Shown: in pieces, positions 5,500 through 5,654 of the stretch
Layout of the letters: the number at the start of each line of letters is the position of its first letter
Numbering within the stretch: the first letter of the stretch is position 1
NCBI GenBank assembly: GCA_019307665.1
Contig: JAFDJC010000213.1
Coordinates: forward strand, 1-5,654
Direction: 5' to 3'
From: Deltaproteobacteria bacterium
GTDB taxonomy: Bacteria; Desulfobacterota; Desulfobacteria; Desulfobacterales; SURF-7
DNA length: 5,654 bases
Made by a program: the position numbers and the translations under genes
Notes under the pieces: model-generated
Seen by the model: only the letters and a program-made list of their open reading frames with translations
What the model was told of the DNA's origin: nothing
Databases searched by the model: none

Positions 5500-5524
5500 A
5501 CTATTTTTTCATAATAACAAGTTG

Positions 5525-5532
5525 GCTATAGC
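5525..5532. repeat. Perfect 8-bp palindrome GCTATAGC
   Basis: GCTATAGC is a perfect palindrome about 50 bp upstream of the sigma54-like site. It may be a protein-binding site or a chance occurrence. Confidence 0.2.
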
Positions 5533-5538
5533 AGACTG

Positions 5539-5561
5539 AATTAATAAGCGTTAATTTTTTT
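5539..5561 (+). repeat. Inverted repeat AATTAA/TTAATT running into a T run
   Basis: AATTAA (5539-5544) and TTAATT (5551-5556) flank TAAGCG and continue into T bases to 5561. The stem is all A/T, so it is weak as a terminator hairpin. A DNA-binding dyad or a bend-prone AT element is as likely. Confidence 0.25.
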
Positions 5562-5580
5562 GTTAAAAGACCCGACCGTT

Positions 5581-5597
5581 TTGGCACAGCTATTGTA
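5581..5597 (+). promoter_or_regulatory. Sigma54 (-24/-12)-like promoter for a gene beyond the window
   Basis: TTGGCAC (5581-5587) matches the -24 element. After AGCTA comes TTGTA (5593-5597), which matches the -12 element TTGCA except for one base: the GC of the -12 dinucleotide is GT. The GG-to-G(C/T) spacing is the correct 10 nt. Transcription would start around 5608 on the plus strand, toward the window end. The inverted and direct repeats upstream could be sites for an enhancer-binding activator. No convincing sigma70 pair was found at the same place. Confidence 0.4.
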
Positions 5598-5654
5598 TTG
5601 CATACTTATAAATTACATAAAACTTCTATTAACTGTTTGTCTAATAGCTTTTAA

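Larger units (their letters stand above)
5439..5512 (+). repeat. Two copies of an 11-nt direct repeat, 63 nt apart
   Basis: TATTTTTTCAT occurs at 5439-5449 and 5502-5512. Each copy is followed within a few bases by TTGGC (5453-5457 and 5522-5526). The 63-nt start-to-start distance equals about six helical turns. The repeats could be paired protein-binding sites upstream of the sigma54-like promoter, but low-complexity T runs make chance a serious possibility. Confidence 0.35.
5240..5654. other. AT-rich intergenic region without a credible gene
   Basis: These 415 nt run from the sfsA stop to the window end. A hand count gives about 120 G/C bases, 29% GC, lower than the coding parts look. No frame has a start with a Shine-Dalgarno and a reasonable length. 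The segment contains the hairpins, repeats and sigma54-like site listed separately. The first half probably ends the sfsA transcript, and the second half looks like the control region of a plus-strand gene beyond the window. Confidence 0.7.

Overview
The window looks like a stretch of chromosome from an anaerobic bacterium. It carries a ferredoxin-dependent 2-oxoacid oxidoreductase next to a citrate synthase, plus compact housekeeping genes of moderate GC. A sulfate-reducing or related Desulfobacterota member (Desulfobacterales-like) is my best guess. That guess rests on gene content and general resemblance, not on a marker gene. I see no rRNA, tRNA, CRISPR array, insertion sequence or phage gene.

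Left region (1-2898, + strand): the 3' part of a 2-oxoacid:ferredoxin oxidoreductase alpha subunit (korA-like, cut by the window edge), its beta subunit (korB-like, 789-1643), and a short-type citrate synthase (gltA, 1720-2898). The gaps are 40 and 76 nt with no clear terminator, so these three probably form one operon. Together they supply 2-oxoacid/acyl-CoA interconversion with ferredoxin, and condensation of oxaloacetate with acetyl-CoA. This is a ferredoxin-linked TCA-cycle module that could in principle run oxidatively or reductively. The beta subunit lacks one cysteine usually used for its [4Fe-4S] cluster and has a nearby candidate replacement.

Middle region (2899-3616): a bulged hairpin lies in the 50-nt gap where gltA meets a convergent minus-strand gene for a stand-alone two-CBS-domain protein (2949-3497). 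That gene has a good sigma70 promoter (TTGACA, 18-nt spacer, TAAAAA) and a strong Shine-Dalgarno. It shares its upstream region with the divergent gene that follows.

Right region (3617-5239, + strand): a TIGR02757/DUF2400 family protein and SfsA, separated by 99 nt. Each is preceded by a similar 14-nt element that contains a plausible -35 box. DUF2400 has a PLDTH motif reminiscent of the catalytic-aspartate segment of HhH-GPD DNA glycosylases. SfsA has the residues of a PD-(D/E)XK nuclease-like fold, so both genes may act on nucleic acids.

Tail (5240-5654): 415 nt with no credible gene, about 29% GC by hand count. It holds a hairpin at the sfsA stop, a terminator-like hairpin with a T run, several short inverted and direct repeats, and a near-consensus sigma54 (-24/-12) site pointing out of the window. 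I read it as the end of the sfsA transcript followed by the regulatory region of an unseen + strand gene. No clearly novel system is visible. The best leads are the cysteine change in KorB, the glycosylase-like motif in DUF2400, and the structured tail.
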